This document shows positions 50,420-61,328 of a DNA stretch of 64,000 nt, in pieces (position 1 is the stretch's first letter; every line of letters starts with the position of its first letter). Source of the stretch: Hexactinellida sp. DTS-2022 (Eukaryota; Porifera; Hexactinellida); contig JAPNXP010000006.1 in NCBI GenBank assembly GCA_028753945.1, positions 1,736,001 through 1,800,000 of the forward strand, written 5' to 3'. The notes below the pieces were generated by a model, which saw only the letters and a list, made by a program, of their open reading frames with translations, had not been told where the DNA came from and ran no database searches. Made by a program: the position numbers and the translations under genes.

Positions 50420-52117
50420 TCTTCGCACGATATCTCGAAGAAGCGGGCAAAGCCGGGATTACACCTAAAACGGCATGCACGTTCATGATCTCTCAGGCAC
50501 CAGTAGAAACCCAACAAAAGCTGAAGGAGTGGGTCAAATCGCAGGATGATACACTGTCTGGATAACGCGCTACATTTCGGATCCGTGTTGAGGAAGGTCC
50601 TGGGGGAAAGGGGAATTCCAATGGATCAGGGATGCCGTATTCAACAGGTAGATACTTTGAACGCTAATGAGTCGCAACAACAAGGAGGACTGAGTGATGG
50701 TTCCGACAAAAATGATCCGTTAATTTCCAATGTTCACTTCGTTCGGAGGCGTGGTTATCGCGGAGCCGGCAGACGACAGGCGCCCAAGTGCTACTCATGT
50801 GGTTCAACAGAGCACTTTGTTCGGTTTTTCCCGAATAGGCATTGTTCGGTATGTGGCGAGGCTAGACACAAGTCTGTTGATTGTCCAAAGGTAGACAGAA
50901 GCTCGCATACAGAAAATTCGCACCGCGTCTATAAGAAGAACGTATATCAAGTATCTGCCAGCGAGGAGGCTGTCATGGTGGAGGTCCTCATAGGTTCCCA
51001 CAGGGTAGCAGCAATGCTCGATACTGGGGCTAAACCAAGTGTGATCGATTTTGGTACTTTGAGGCAGGGTTGGGTTCAAGTACATTTGAAAGTACTTAAG
51101 TACAAGTACTACTACTTTTCAGATATTCAAGTACAATACAAGTACAAGTACAGGTAAACTTAAAGTACTTAAGTACAAGTACAATGAAAAAATTAGGAAA
51201 ATACTTAAGTACAAGTACTTCCCTAGCTCTTATGATAAATCTCTCGTACTAATAGTAGAAATTGCTAAATACATAGTTTATATAGTATCATCCAAATCTA
51301 TTTAATTGATTTAGCAGTAGTCCTTGACACGAACACAATTCCTAATATACTAAGTATATAGTAACACTACTTTATTTGAGATGGGATTTGAGGAACATCA
51401 ATGATGGGTGTTGGAAATATATTGAATGATAAAAAAGTCACGAGTAACAAGTACTCAAGTACAAGTCCAAGTACTTTAGAAAATTGAGCAAGGTAATTAA
51501 GTACAAGTACAAGTACAACGGAAAAATGGTGAAAGTACTTAAGTACAAGTACAAGCACTCAAAAAATGTACTTAATTACAGAAGTACTTAAGTAAATTGT
51601 ACTTGAACCCAACCCTGCTTTGAGGCAACTGGAATTTGAAGACAAGTTGATTCCGGCAACAAGTAAGGTCTACGGATTATGCAGTAATCCTGTTAAAGTT
51701 AACGGCTACGTCGACGTAACAATTCAAATTGGAGAAATGGAACCAGTGGTTGAGCGAATACGTGTGCTGGATAGTGAAGATTCAACACTGCTCCTGGGCA
51801 GGAGATTTATGGGACATTTGGGTCCGGTTACGTTTGAGTGGGCGAGGAACAGGGTAAAAATAGGTAATTGCTGGATAGAGGCTCAGAGCTCGCTTGGCGG
51901 CGCAACACCCCTAGCCCGAGCTAGGGTAGCAAAACAGGACGAATTGATCGTAGAGGTGGCGCTTGCAGAAAATCAGCTAAGAGTACCCTTTTCAGAGGAA
52001 TTATCCTATAAAGAGAGATCCGATCTTGGCTCATTGGTCAACGAGTTTGAACTATTACATTCTCTAGTGGTAAATAGGAAAAAAGTTGTCAAGTATTATA
52101 CTTCACCTAAAGACTAG
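50420..52117 (+). pseudogene. LTR-retrotransposon gag-protease fragment
   Basis: A frame from about 50420 shifts near 50545 into one with two zinc knuckles: CYSCGSTEH, whose last Cys position is Phe, and an intact CSVCGEARHKSVDC. A retropepsin active site, MLDTGA, follows at about 51015. The protease is interrupted by the hAT MITE at 51065-51617. On the far side it continues with LLLGRRFMG (second half of the fold) and a SEELSYKERSDLGSLVNEFE linker of the kind preceding Ty3/gypsy reverse transcriptase, then stops at 52117. No reverse transcriptase, integrase or LTR is visible, so it is a dead fragment, probably Ty3/gypsy-like. Confidence 0.8.
51065..51617. mobile_element. hAT MITE inserted in the protease, perfect TSD
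   Basis: CAGGGTTGGGTTCAAGTAC at the left and GTACTTGAACCCAACCCTG at the right, perfect 8-bp flanks CTTTGAGG (51057-51064, 51618-51625). The interior consists largely of AAGTACAAGTACTTAAGTAC variants on both sides. Confidence 0.96.
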
Positions 52118-52139
52118 CCTTCGACAAATAAACTAGTTA

Positions 52140-53150
52140 ATACATTTGCTGAATAGAACTTGTTTTCTGGCAGGTTTGTTGTCAGAGGTGGCGCCAGGAT
52201 TTTCAGGTAGGGTGGCCAGGGGGGATTTCAGGGGGGGGCCACACTGTACAACCAGTAATGTGCACCGTTACTAGTAACGGAGTAAAGGTAACGGTAAGGG
52301 AAAAAGTAAAGGTAACGGGTGTCGAGAAGTAACGGTAACGGGCGTCGCGGAGTAACGGTAACGGACATCCGTTATTTTTAACTCGTTACCGTTATCTTTA
52401 ATCAGTTACTCTTACCATACATTACCGTAACACAGTAACCGTTACTAAGTTAAACTTATTCCACTACCATTACGACGGGGTTTTAAGGTTACTGTACTGA
52501 CAAAAGTAAACGGGGAAACTTAAACTAAGTAAAAACTAAGTAATTTTCTTACTACTTAACAAAAACTAAGTAGGTATTCACAAAGCAAAACTAAGGAAAT
52601 ACTTAGTTTAAACTTAGTTTTGAGCATATTACTTAGTCTTTACTTAGTTTTACTTAGTTTTTACTTCTAAAGTTTTCATACAATTTTCTAAGTATAGTTA
52701 AGAGGTGCCTTAAGTTGATAAATCAATAGAATTTTTGAAGTTTATAGTTCTAATTCCTAAATACTGATACTGATTGATGGGTTAGACTCTGAGTTGTTTC
52801 AGCTTCAATTAATAAAATAAATATTGCCACTCAAAAATAATAGTTAAGTTGTAATTGATCGAAATGAAAGTTTTTATAAATAAATATTGTATGAACACTA
52901 TTAAAATCTTAAATACTGTCGATGTTGATTCTACATAATGAATTTTTAATAAATGATAATTTAGTATAAACTAAGTAAATACTTAGTTTGGGATAAAAAC
53001 TAAGTAAATACCAAGTAAATACTTAGTTTTATTTAAGTAGAATAAACTTGAGAATACTTAATGAAAACTAAGTATACACTAAGTAAATACTTAGTTTATA
53101 CTTAGTTTAAGTTTAAGTTTAAGTAGTTTAGTGAATAAGGCCCCTGGCAG
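52140..53150. repeat. GGTAACGGTAACG and ACTAAGTA repeat blocks
   Basis: 52262-52480 contains GTAACGGTAACGG repeats and their inverted GTTACCGTTA forms around an AGTAACGG start, probably a MITE. 52500-53140 has ACTAAGTAAATACTTAGTTT blocks at both ends and ends TTTAGTGAATAAGGCCCC, another inverted-repeat element. No coding. Confidence 0.6.
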
Positions 53151-53902
53151 GGCATTACTTCAATTATTTGGGCATTGTCATGTGATTTTCTAATTTAATT
53201 TAATATTTATATTTATTGTTTGACATATGTTATTTACATATTAATGGAAATAAAAAATAAAAAATAAAATCCCGTCCGAATTTTCTGAAAAAATCCGGAT
53301 GATAAACAATTAATTAATTTTACCTGGCCTAAGTGAGGTATTAGAAAGTATCTAAGAGTACATACAACATGTAATTATATTATATAAGTATATTGCAGTG
53401 TAGAAGCAAATTTTGTATGCGTGCACGCACACCGGTGTACCTGCAAGTGCACCAACTCGTTGGTGTGTGTGCACGTACACCAATGTACAGTGGCGTAGCT
53501 AAGGTTTTGGGGGCCCCAGTTTAAAATTATGTGCCGGGGCCCCTGCCCCCACTAGTTCAAATTAGATTTTAAATTTTAATTAATTAATTAAGGATCTTGC
53601 ATCTGGCTAAATTTGGATTCGGAAATTACATTTCCCGCTTTTTGACATCACTGTTAGACAAAACTGAACATAATAACATTCGTAAATACTTGAAAATGGA
53701 TGTTGTCATAAAAAATGATATGTTGGGTAATATAAAATAGCGAAATATTTGAATAAAGTTTTTATGTAGGTGTTACACTCATTAACAATATAATTAGCCC
53801 ATAAAATATATAATTTCTGATCATTATGATGTGCATTAGAATATATAAATTCTGATTTCAGATTTGAATACTACATAGTCTAATTACTCTAGATACATAA
53901 TT
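53151..53902. other. no gene; hAT left end and CACGCACACC repeats
   Basis: GTGCACGCACACCGGTGTAC-like repeats at about 53421-53485 are followed by CAGTGGCGTAGCTAAGG at about 53489 (hAT-type end, partner not found). The remainder is AT-rich. Confidence 0.45.
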
Positions 53903-54908
53903 CAGGGTGCCAACCTCTGGAAACCAAAAGCTGGAGGTTTTTGCCATTTTGGCGGGAGTTTTACCTAAAAAGTGGGAGACTCAAAATATATGCTATTTCT
54001 TTGAATCTACCGTGAATAGAACGATTTAATGTATTTAATTTGTATGTTTGAATATCTACAATTACGAAACGCTTATTTTTCTAGTTCTATCTATCAAATT
54101 TCTTCCCGCGTATCTCGTATTCATCCAATGTATTTAATAATACAACAAAAACGAAATAGCTAGAATAATGAATTATAATTTTTTATAAAGTAGTATGTTT
54201 TTTTATTAGATATACGTAGATGTAGTAGAAAAATAAAAACATAAAAACACCATCGGTAGAAACTAGCCAGGTTTTTAATACAAAATCCGATGATTGGTGT
54301 ATAAGTAAACTCAGATTTAAAAATATCTTCAAAAGTTCCCGTAATTTATGGATATTTTTCTTGAGATTTCACGGAATTTCATGACGATTAAAATGTGTTG
54401 TAATATTTAATCCACCCGTGGTTGCATAGATCGAAATATAAACTTAATGAGAAAAAATTCCGCATCGTATCTAGTATAATAACTTTCTGGAGGATGTAAG
54501 CGCAAGCCCACCCGGGACATTTTTAAGAATTTCTTCCAAAATCGAATTAAAACATAAAAAAGGGGCTAAGAATCTTAGCTACTTACAAGTCAGGGGCGTC
54601 GCACGGATATAGTAGGTGGTCCGGCCAAACTGGACCCTCCAATATAATGTAGTTATAGCAAATTAAAACAGTTCCGGCCACGGCCGGACCAGCCGTACCG
54701 CGTGCTACGCCTATGCAAGTATATGAGTTGAACAAAACTTGGTACTATCTCACTTTTTCTCACTTTTTGGCTATAAATATGAAGAATAAACTTAGAAGAA
54801 TAAACTATAAAATATGAAGAATAAACTTTAGTTAGATCAAGGAGCCCCTATTATTTTTCCCGCCAGAATGGCAAACTTCCCGCTTTTTGGTTTCCAGGGT
54901 GGCATCCC
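53903..54908. mobile_element. hAT-like element, CAGGGTGCCAACC ends, nested
   Basis: CAGGGTGCCAACCTCTGGAA at the left and TTCCAGGGTGGCATCCC at the right, each followed inward by AACCAAAAGC / GCTTTTTGGTTT and GGCGGGAG / CCCGCCAG blocks. Nested inside are a one-arm copy of the 14301-14500 hairpin (about 54250-54310) and a GC-rich element at 54591-54715 (CAGGGGCGTCGCACGG to CGTGCTACGCCTATG). Confidence 0.65.
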
Positions 54909-54924
54909 AGATATAGGTCGCCAC

Positions 54925-55384
54925 TCGCCAATAATTTGAGGTTTCCACTCAAAATTTCTCATACCTCGACAAGTTGTGACGTCATTATCACATTTTGAGA
55001 AGCGGTTATATCTCAGGGGGGGCGCTCCTTCCTATCAGTTATCTATAGAATGTAACATCAAGTTAAATTTTTGTAGCCATTTTTCTAAATTTCCAATTTT
55101 CCTATCATCCTATAAAAATCATGAACCTATGGCACGTCCATGGTCCCCCACTTCATTATCGGGTGGCCTTTTTCACCTATGTTTTCTAAGAAAATGCTAA
55201 ATTTGAAAAGGGAGCGCGCCCCCACTTCTTTTTTTGGCAAAACACCACTGCATGTAGTGTTAGTTCAAATCTTCACTCTTCACTACTAAGTACTACTACT
55301 AGTATTAGGGATTTAATTAAGGTACAACAAAAATGTTAGCAACAATGTAATGAAATACTAATCTACAATATTAAATCTCGATTG

Positions 55385-55385
<1 letters not shown>
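54925..55385. other. repeat fragments, no gene
   Basis: 54925-55005 is a fragment of the TGACGTCA repeat (GAGGTTTCCACTCAAAATT, TTGTGACGTCATTATC). 55010-55240 is unassigned, with GGGGGGGCGC and GCGCGCCCCCAC at its two ends, so it may be a small inverted-repeat insertion. Confidence 0.45.

Positions 55386-55442
<57 letters not shown>
55386..55442 (+). repeat. (TG)n microsatellite
   Basis: About 25 uninterrupted TG dinucleotides, preceded by CTCGATTGTTG as in the repeats at 40.5 kb. Confidence 0.97.
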
Positions 55443-55443
<1 letters not shown>

Positions 55444-55454
55444 CATGTCGATGT

Positions 55455-55595
55455 CGATATAAAGACAAAACTGTCCCTATATCCCCCCACATAGGGACAA
55501 AAACCTTTGGATATAAGGACACTTTTAGGATATAGGGACACTTTTTGGATATAAGGACAAAAACGTCCCTGTATCACTGATATAAGGACATAATC
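55455..55595 (+). repeat. GGATATAAGGACACTTTT short tandem repeat
   Basis: Six to seven degenerate units of about 17-25 bases based on GATATAGGGACA/ATATAAGGACA. Confidence 0.75.
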
Positions 55596-55634
55596 TGGGT
55601 GTGTGAGATGTAAATTAACTTTCAAATGTTATAA

Positions 55635-55985
55635 TAGGTAAACAAGTATGCTGAATACGAATTTCGCGTTTATAAATTTATAATATTAATATTTGTTGTT
55701 GTTGTTGACACAAATAAGTAAACAATTTAATGAAAATTCAAAATCAACCTAGAAGTTTTCTTTCAACAAGTATTCTAGGTAAACAAGTATGCTGAACACT
55801 AATTTCGCGTTTATAAATTTATAATATGAATATTTGTTGTTGTTGTTGTTTACACAAAATAGGTAAACAAATTAATTCAAATTCAAATTCAGCCAAGAAG
55901 TTAGCTTTCAACGGATATTATAGGTAAACAAGTAAGCTGAATACGAATTTCGCATTTCTAAATTTCTAAACAGATAATGATACTG
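55635..55985 (+). repeat. ~143-bp tandem repeat, 2.5 copies
   Basis: GGTAAACAAGTATGCTGAAT begins units at about 55636, 55779 and 55921. Each has TTTCGCGTTTATAAATTTAT and GTTGTTGTTG runs. Relatives are at 41879-42060 and 12115-12190. Confidence 0.85.
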
Positions 55986-56197
55986 TAGATAATTCGATTA
56001 ATTAGAATGTAAAAATAGTGTAGTTAACTTAACCAATGAGAATTTTCTACTTATATTATTAATTTAATTGGTTTAATTTTATAACAGCTTTATGTATGCA
56101 GGAATTATTAACCAATGATAATTAAATAGTTAAGTATGCAGGGAGCTTTATATATTAGTGTATAGTAGCTGTATAGAGCTCAAGAATAAATTTTGTT

Positions 56198-58572
56198 CAA
56201 GAATGTCGGATAATAATTTTTCAAATACTAAACTGTTCAAGACGGAAGCAGAGCGAAAGCGCTCAATGCGTGAGAATGAGACTCCTGGCGAAAGAGCTCT
56301 CCGTCTTGAGAAGCAACGAGAGCGGAAAACCTCTCAGAGACTGGCGCAGTCTGACGCAGAGACTGATAGCGCTTGGAGTGCAAACGCAAACACCAGGAGA
56401 CCCTCAGACATGAGTCTGAAGCTGAATCAGCTGATTGCTTGGATTACAAGCTCAAACACCAGGAGGCCCTCAGACAAAATGAGTCTGAGGCTGAATCAGC
56501 TGATCGCTTGGAATACCAGCGCAAACACCAGGAGGCCCTCAGACAACATGAGTCTGAGCCTGAATCAGCTGATCGCTTGGAGTGCAAGCGCAAACACCAG
56601 GGGGTCCTCAGATAAAGTGAGTCTGAAAATGAGCGAATGGTTCGTTTGAAGTCCCGGACTCTGTTGTATGAGACGAGTAAGACTCTCCAATCTAAGAGGT
56701 ACCTCAATTTAGCTAGATCACAAATCTCTTCTGAGGTTAGTGATGGTTTGGTTGATGAACATTCAATAGGTAGTATGTCCTATAGTTGTTCAATTTGTGA
56801 TGCTAAGTTTTGGGAGAGTGAAAAGCTTTCCACAAGTACGAAAGCATGTGCAAAGTTTTCCCTCTGTTGCGGAGAGGGCAAGGTTGTTCTTCCCTCTTTA
56901 GATAAACTTCCTGAGTTGTTAGGCCATCTGCTCACAGCTGCTGAATGCTGATAGCTCACAGCTGCTGATACTTCAGGAGCCACATACGAGCATACAACTC
57001 AAGCCTTGCGTTTTGTTCCCTCGGAGCAAATATCTACAAAGAACTTGCTAATGCTAGGCGTGGTGTATATACCTTCCGTATTCAGGGCGTTGTGCTCCAT
57101 TACATTGGAAGTTTGGTTCCCAATAGTGATGAGGCACCAGTTTTTCCCAGGTCTACATCCACGACGGTACTGCAGAGGCTGAAGTGGAAACCGTCAGAGA
57201 CATCTAGGCGAGGCCAAACATCCTGAGTTAAAGGCCTTGCAGCAAATGCTGCACGAGGTTAACCCCTATGTCTCACACTTCAAGCACGCAGTTGATCTAA
57301 TGCGAGCACAAGGAGGAGTGGACATCAGGCTGATGGTTTCCCAGACCCACGCTGATACAATGCTCCTTCTGCTCCTGAAATTGCAGTGCTGCTCCCTGGT
57401 TGCGATTACTCTGAGGGAGTGGCAAACAGGGATATTGCGCTGCATGCCCACAGTGGTGGCCTCAAAAGGATCACGGAAACACACTGTGCATATGACTCGC
57501 TGCATTATGTATTGCTGTTTCCCCTAGGAAATGATGGCTGGCACCTTGGTATCCCTCATAGCAGAGGAAGAGGCGATGTTACTGCACTGGAGTTCTATAG
57601 CTATCGCCTGATACTCAGGAGCGGGTTTAACCACCTGCACCTCTCGGGAAGGCTATTCCACCAGTATATCGTTGACATGTACGCAAAGATTTAGCAGCAG
57701 TGGCTCAACTACATTAAGATCAATCAGCAGAAGATCCGAGTGGATCTGTATAGTGGATTGGCTGATGCTGTTGCCAAAGGAGACACTAACGCGACTGAGT
57801 TGGGACGGAATATTATTCTACCCTCGAGCTATACCAACTCTCCGAGGCATATGTTCCAACTTTATCAGGACGCAATGACAATAGTGCGGAAATTTGGTAA
57901 GCCAGATTTAATAATTACATTTACATGTAATCCGCTTTGGGACGAAATAACGAGTAGTCTTTTGCCTAACCAGAAGGCTACTGATCCCCCGATTTGATTG
58001 TTCGTGTTTTTAAACAAAAGCTAAGGGAATTACTAAATGACATTCTTGAAAAACATGTTCTTGGTAAACCCGTTGCACACGTCTACACAATTGAATTTCA
58101 GAAACGTGGTCTTCCGCATGTTCATATATTGGTGATCTTAGCTGACGATTGCAAACCACGTGACCATTCTGATTACGATAAGATTGTGTGTGCTTCCTGA
58201 TCCTGATCTCAATCCTAGATTGCATCAAATTGTGAAGCGCTGTATGTTACATGGTCCATGTGGTTCTGCAAAGAAGGCTGCTCTTTCTATGCGCAATGGT
58301 TCATGTTCGAAACAATACACAAAGAAATTATCTGACATTACTACAACCACTAAGGATGGTTACCCATTGTATCGGCGCAGAGATAACTCCCGTACTGTAG
58401 AGATAGCAGGCATGAAGCTTGACAATCGTTGGGTTGTACCATATAACCCATACCTTTTGTTAAAGTATAATGCTCACATATGCATATTAACGTTGAAATT
58501 TGCAGCACAGTTAGAGCAGTTAAGTACCTCTATAAGTATGTATATAAAGGCTTACATACTGTATCTGAATTA
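56198..58572 (+). pseudogene. Helitron Rep (HUH) protein, truncated, frameshifted
   Basis: From MSDNNFSNTKLFKTEAE at about 56200 there is a charged coil. After a frameshift near 56370 come 23-residue repeats, then a Helitron-like N-terminal zinc motif (CSICDAKFWESEKL, FSLCCGEGKVVLP) at about 56790-56905. Helitron N-domain text follows in several frames: DSLHYVLLFPLGNDGWHLG at 57495-57550, RHMFQLYQDAMTIVRKFGKP at about 57845, and TFTCNPLWDEI. The HUH motif is at about 58110 (KRGLPHVHIL) and the catalytic tyrosine motif at about 58518 (KYLYKYVYKG). At least four frameshifts or stops are present. The Pif1-type helicase that normally follows is absent, so the copy is dead and 3'-truncated. Helitron termini were not found. 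Confidence 0.88.
56365..56620 (+). repeat. 69-bp in-frame tandem repeat inside the Helitron ORF
   Basis: About 3.7 units of 69 bases; each encodes a 23-residue segment of the form KHQEALRQNESEAESADRLE. The length being a multiple of three suggests that it expanded while the frame was still translated. Confidence 0.85.
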
Positions 58573-58705
58573 GAATATTAAAATAATCATGATTTCGTGA
58601 CTAGTATACTATATACAAGTGTCTGTGTTCCTCAAAGAGAATGTTAAATAATGATAAAATTGTGACGATGACTTTGAAATATTTGTGGTTTAGAGTTCCG
58701 TCAAA

Positions 58706-58815
58706 AATGTACTAGTATTATATAAATAAACTCGTATTTTGGCATATTAGTTATTTAAATGTACTAGTATTATATAAATAAACTCGTATTTTGGCATATT
58801 AGTTATTTAAATGTA
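58706..58815 (+). repeat. 51-bp tandem duplication
   Basis: ATGTACTAGTATTATATAAA through TTTGGCATATTAGTTATTTA occurs twice, plus a third start at about 58811. 58816-59094 shows nothing recognisable. Confidence 0.85.
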
Positions 58816-59094
58816 CTAGTAAATATTTGGAATTATATAATGATCCACTCCAACGGTTTCAAGAATATTCAGGTAAGTGCAATATATATTTATGCATTGT
58901 TTTCGCTAAGATTTGTCAAATAATCAAAGCAAATGAGCTGCAAGTGTGTTCAATATATTTGATCTTGGTCAAAAAACTAATGTAATACCATGCAAAAGCT
59001 ATAGGATCTTGTAATACATAAAGTTGTAGAGATACTACCTATGAAATCTACGAAAATAGTTTTGTTTTCCTTGTCTACCACGAAATTCTGCTAG

Positions 59095-59710
59095 TTATTT
59101 GTTATGACAAGACAATTTTCTGTGGCACTTTGAATTGCATAACTTCTGGGATCGTCTACACCTACAGCGATTAGAGCCACAACCACTAGTGCAATTACAA
59201 GCTAGTCTGTTCTTGCCAAGAGAGGAGACTAGAATTGCCTTTCGGAGTGTCACTATACTCTCAGGAACATCTTCAGGTGAGAGAAAATTAGATGGAGAAA
59301 ATTCAACCTCTGTAGAAAGATAGCATATTTCGAGTTCACCAGCTTGAGTTCCAATTTTATAGTACCCTTCTTCAGATCGATGAGTAATTACCCCTGGGAG
59401 ATTGGGAGGATCGAATGGTGACCTTTTATCAACCTCGGGAATAGGTAAAATAATGTTATCACCGATTTCAAGTATCCTAGCTTTTTTAATCGATTGTTTT
59501 TCCATTCTCGCTATTTGTTTTTCTTGACCATGTTTTGCTCTCTTTCGGCCTTGCTCCATTGTGTCTTCTCTCTCTTCGAGGTAACAACTCAAACACCAAA
59601 CAGGAGAACCAAAACCCTCCGATCCTGCTACCGGAAATCCACATATAGTGTGGACGGGATGATGACATCCAGGACATTGGTGAGCGTTAGAGGAACTCTT
59701 AAGATAGGCT
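59095..59710 (-). CDS. C-terminal part of a KRBA2-like integrase protein
   Basis: An open frame reaching back to about 59710. It begins with a Cys/His cluster (CPGCHHPVHTIC, then CLSC), has a basic linker and a KILEIGDNIILPIPEVDK-like segment with GYYKIGTQAG, and ends in a CXC-type tail (CNCTSGCGSNRCRCRRSQ, then LCNSKCH) before the stop. This order matches, from memory, the C-terminal region of KRBA2-like proteins of invertebrates, which derive from Ginger-type integrases. The catalytic core of this copy is not visible upstream. The last exon of the integrase-OTU gene on the same strand is an alternative, but that gene has its own stop at 60630. I see no lesion in the 200 codons. Confidence 0.7.
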
Positions 59711-59841
59711 CAAATAGGCTCAACTTAATCCCTCTCGACTATGTTTGATGTGTCGGGAAGTATGAATGAATGTGCTGAGCCTGTTGAGTCAAGAGAATCT
59801 GGATCATAGGTGTGGTGAGCAGTATTGGGATATAGAGGACT

Positions 59842-60410
59842 GTTTCGTACGATTACAATCCACTGTACGATTACCATCCATCGTACGATTACTATCCATC
59901 GTACGATTACTATCCAAAGACAGACTGTTAGATCATAATGTAGAAAATGTTAGGTCATACTCATACTCAGTGTTACTCGCTTAGAACACAGATATCGTTT
60001 ACTTATTCATTCAATAACTGTCGTGATCACTATTTCAGTAAACATCGTACGATTACTGTCCAAAGAGTCAAAGACAGACTGTTAGATAAGAATGTAGAAA
60101 ATGTTAGGTCATACTCATACTCAGTGTTACTCGTTTAGAACACAAATATCGTTTACTTATTCATTCAATAACTGTCGTGATCACTATTTCAGTAAACATC
60201 GTACGATTACTGTCCAAAGAGTCAAAGACAGACTGTTAGATCAGAATGTAGAAAATGTTAGGTCATACTCATACTCAGTGTTACTCGCTTAGAACACAAA
60301 TATCGTTTACTTATTCATTCAATAACTGTCGTGATCACTATTTCAGTAAACATCGTACGATTACTGTCCAAAGAGTCAAAGACAGACTTAGATCAGAATG
60401 TAGAAAAAGT
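59842..60410 (+). repeat. 19-bp and 154-bp tandem repeats
   Basis: 59850-59915 has four units of CATCGTACGATTACTATC. From about 59917 a 154-bp unit (AAAGACAGACTGTTAGAT through CATCGTACGATTACTGTCC) is repeated three times with few changes and a partial fourth. The short unit is part of the long one, suggesting stepwise growth. Small ORFs here merely reflect the repeat. Confidence 0.92.
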
Positions 60411-60629
60411 TAAGTTATTTGCATTGTATTTTACTTTCTTTATTGGTCTAAACAAATCTAATTTATTGATGTTATAACTTTTTCACGAATTTCCCAACTA
60501 TCATGAAAATTGATATTTATTACTTCGTGTATAATTTTATTTGTTTATGCATTTAATTATAAAATCGTGTGAACAACGTATAATTTTATCAATATCCAGT
60601 TAACATATTTGATATAAGAAATATATTAT

Positions 60630-61328
60630 TCATTCAACTGAATATACTACTTGATCGCACTGGTTTGGAGAGAAATATGTTAGAGTCGTGCTGTTTATCA
60701 TTTTGGCCACAGGTTCAAAATGCTGCTTGTAGTTTGAAATATAAATACAGCTCGTTGAATGTGTGTCATTACAAGCTCTGATACGTGACCACCTTATTTC
60801 AGGTATAAGAGTATCCTCTGTTAAGTAAAATCGATTGGCAACAAATATATCCGTCTTCAGCAATGCGGATAGAGCCATCAATTCGACATCACCACCCCAA
60901 ATTGTTTCCATTAACATGCCACTTGCTCTCAAATATTTTGCAGGTGTAGTTGATTGAACCTGTTGAAAGTACCAACCTATAGTGTTGCGTCCTTGTGTGA
61001 CCATGTAACGGCATATCTCTCCACGCAACTTGAGGTGATGCTTCTCACTGCCCGTAAGTATTTTTGAAAAACACCTAAAGAGACAATTACCATCGCCTTG
61101 GATATCAATATACCTCCAAGGTTGGTAAGTCTTTAAACTCTGTCCATTTAGGCTTGCGTCTTGTTCAATTTCTGTTTGATATTCAATTCCCAACATGTTA
61201 CTTTTATCTTTTTTCCATTGGATAGAGGGATATGAAATGATGGGGTCATCGGTCGAAAGGTGAAACAAATCAAAAAGAGAATCATCTAACGGTGCGTCAA
61301 GTGACTTCATTACTATATACTTCATTGC
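60630..61328 (-). CDS. integrase-OTU gene, last exon: OTU deubiquitinase-like domain
   Basis: Acceptor TTCTCATTTAG, then 232 codons and a TGA stop. Residues from about 75 of the exon carry the OTU signature IQGDGNCLFRCFSKIL (catalytic Asp and Cys), a YLRASGMLMETIWGGDVELM helix-turn with the usual W/GGxxEL pattern, and ISNYKQHFEPV supplying the catalytic His. All three OTU catalytic positions are therefore present. OTU enzymes cleave ubiquitin chains; in a transposon the role is unknown. Confidence 0.9.
   Translation of the reverse strand, partial: AMKYIVMKSLDAPLDDSLFDLFHLSTDDPIISYPSIQWKKDKSNMLGIEYQTEIEQDASLNGQSLKTYQPWRYIDIQGDGNCLFRCFSKILTGSEKHHLKLRGEICRYMVTQGRNTIGWYFQQVQSTTPAKYLRASGMLMETIWGGDVELMALSALLKTDIFVANRFYLTEDTLIPEIRWSRIRACNDTHSTSCIYISNYKQHFEPVAKMINSTTLTYFSPNQCDQVVYSVE

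Noticed and set aside
50804-51085. Minus-strand ORF over the gag-protease
   Set aside because: Shadow of the plus-strand zinc-knuckle and protease frame.
56158-56649. 163-codon ORF with NTRRPSD repeats
   Set aside because: After about residue 70 it is the wrong frame across the 69-bp repeat. The KHQEALR frame fits the Helitron N terminus and joins the zinc-motif part.
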